Assembly: GCF_000526215.1 (NCBI RefSeq)
Contig: NZ_JAFQ01000004.1
Coordinates: 4,712,001-4,776,000 of the forward strand
Length of the DNA: 64,000 nt
Reading direction: 5' to 3'
DNA from: Nocardia sp. BMG51109
GTDB lineage: Bacteria; Actinomycetota; Actinomycetes; Mycobacteriales; Mycobacteriaceae
Below, in pieces: positions 63,369 to 64,000 of the stretch. Each line of letters opens with the position of its first letter. Positions within the stretch are counted from its first letter, which is position 1. The position numbers were made by a program, and so were the translations under genes. The notes under the pieces were generated by a model that worked only from the letters and a program-made list of their open reading frames with translations, ran no database searches and was not told the origin of the DNA.

Positions 63369-63926
63369 ATGAAGCAGCTGAACCCACGCGGGTTCGGGTT
63401 GGTGTGCGCGACCATCGCGGTCGGCACAGGATTGGTGGTAGCTGGTTGCACCAGCGCCGTCCACGGTACCGCGACCGTGAACGAGTCGGACGCCACGGCG
63501 TTCAAGAGCGAGATGTCCGCGTCGTCGGCCGCGGCGACGTCGTCGCGCCAGGCGGCGGCGCAGGCGCAGGCCATCACCGACAACTGCAGCCCGTTCCGGG
63601 ATCTATCCGGGGTTGCGGTGGCCAAGTACAACGAGTTCGTCGACGCCCACGACGCCAACGCACCCGATCAGGACGCCAAGCGGGACGCCTCCGCGGAGAC
63701 CCTGGAGAACGCCGCGCGCACCGTGGAGGGCCGGGTGACGGCCTCCGGCGAGGCGCTACCGGTGGATCTGTCGCAGAAGTTCACCGCGTACGTGACGGCG
63801 GCGCGAGAGCTGGCGACCGAGGCGCGCAAGATGACCTACACGGCGCCCGTCGGACCGCTCAACGACGCCAGTAACCGGGTCAACGACGCGCTCAACACGG
63901 TCCGGAACTCTTGTCCCAACCGCTGA
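63369..63926 (+). CDS. Putative lipoprotein
   Basis: 185 residues: basic N-terminus (MKQLNPRGFG), hydrophobic helix and lipobox LVVAGC with Cys at about 27, then a mature domain that is Ala/Ser/Thr-rich and helical (QAQAITDNCSPFRDLSGVAVAKYNEFVDAHDAN, ASAETLENAARTVEGRV, YVTAARELATEARKM) and ends NTVRNSCPNR. Two mature cysteines may form a disulfide. Start codons ATG ATG at 63366/63369 both follow GGGGAGG very closely; the second is preferred for spacing. It diverges from aceE. The function is unknown. Confidence 0.82.
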   Translation: MKQLNPRGFGLVCATIAVGTGLVVAGCTSAVHGTATVNESDATAFKSEMSASSAAATSSRQAAAQAQAITDNCSPFRDLSGVAVAKYNEFVDAHDANAPDQDAKRDASAETLENAARTVEGRVTASGEALPVDLSQKFTAYVTAARELATEARKMTYTAPVGPLNDASNRVNDALNTVRNSCPNR

Positions 63927-64000
63927 GACAGGACCTCTCGGACCAGCCGAGATACCTGTTCTTACGCGACATTTCGGGGCATTTTTGGGCGGATCGGCTT

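Overview
The window is a 64 kb stretch of very GC-rich chromosome from a mycolic-acid-forming actinobacterium, most likely Nocardia or a close relative. The main evidence is the order aceE - mabR - fabD - acpM - kasA - accD6 at the right end, which I recognise from mycobacteria. It is supported by an antigen-85-like mycolyltransferase, an EphD-type hydrolase/dehydrogenase fusion, a Ddn-like deazaflavin protein, and frequent GTG/TTG starts. Function calls rest on reading the translated sequence; no database search was run.

Left part (1-12.5 kb). A PNPOx-like flavoprotein, cut by the window edge, lies divergent from a MarR regulator. Next comes a PnuC-fold transporter behind an FMN riboswitch, which makes it a riboflavin transporter of the RibM type. 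A four-gene operon (lpd, E1-alpha, E1-beta, E2) encodes a complete alpha-keto acid dehydrogenase complex. An exported Ag85-like esterase, a small SLOG-like protein and a Tat-exported FAD oxidoreductase follow.

Purine block (12.4-24.1 kb). Two PucR-type regulators flank a tightly coupled operon: xanthine dehydrogenase FAD and FeS subunits, an 8-oxoguanine deaminase-like amidohydrolase, the molybdopterin subunit, an AzgA/PbuG-type purine permease and an XdhC-type cofactor chaperone. Together these would import purines and convert xanthine and 8-oxoguanine to urate.

Middle (24-36.4 kb). A cytochrome P450, an unusual SDR with a divergent HxlR regulator, a lipoprotein, and a three-gene operon (PF10118 protein, ferredoxin reductase, EphD) probably acting on lipids. 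Then come three small Gly/Cys-rich membrane proteins in tandem next to a GRDP-like gene, a TerC protein under a yybP-ykoY (Mn) riboswitch, a quinone reductase with a MerR/SoxR-type promoter, and a Ddn-like protein.

Accessory-looking stretch (36.4-47.9 kb). It begins at a tRNA-Met(CAU) gene. It holds three small unknown genes, an HTH-TPR regulator, a toxin-antitoxin-chaperone-like module (small ORF, XRE protein, SecB-like protein), an MBL-fold protein with a SoxR-box-like leaderless promoter, an F0-only ATP synthase cluster (I, a, c, b, b') with no delta domain and no F1 genes, a LuxR regulator lacking its usual NTPase domain, and a frameshifted HIT gene. Much here looks rearranged or specialised.

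Right part (47.9-64 kb). A fused PabA-PabB with a decapeptide-repeat linker, an APH-like kinase, a serine hydrolase, a DUF3145 protein, the FAS-II/mycolate locus running leftward from aceE, and a lipoprotein. The window thus carries two pyruvate-dehydrogenase-type E1 systems: heteromeric E1-alpha/beta near 5 kb and homodimeric AceE at 60-63 kb.
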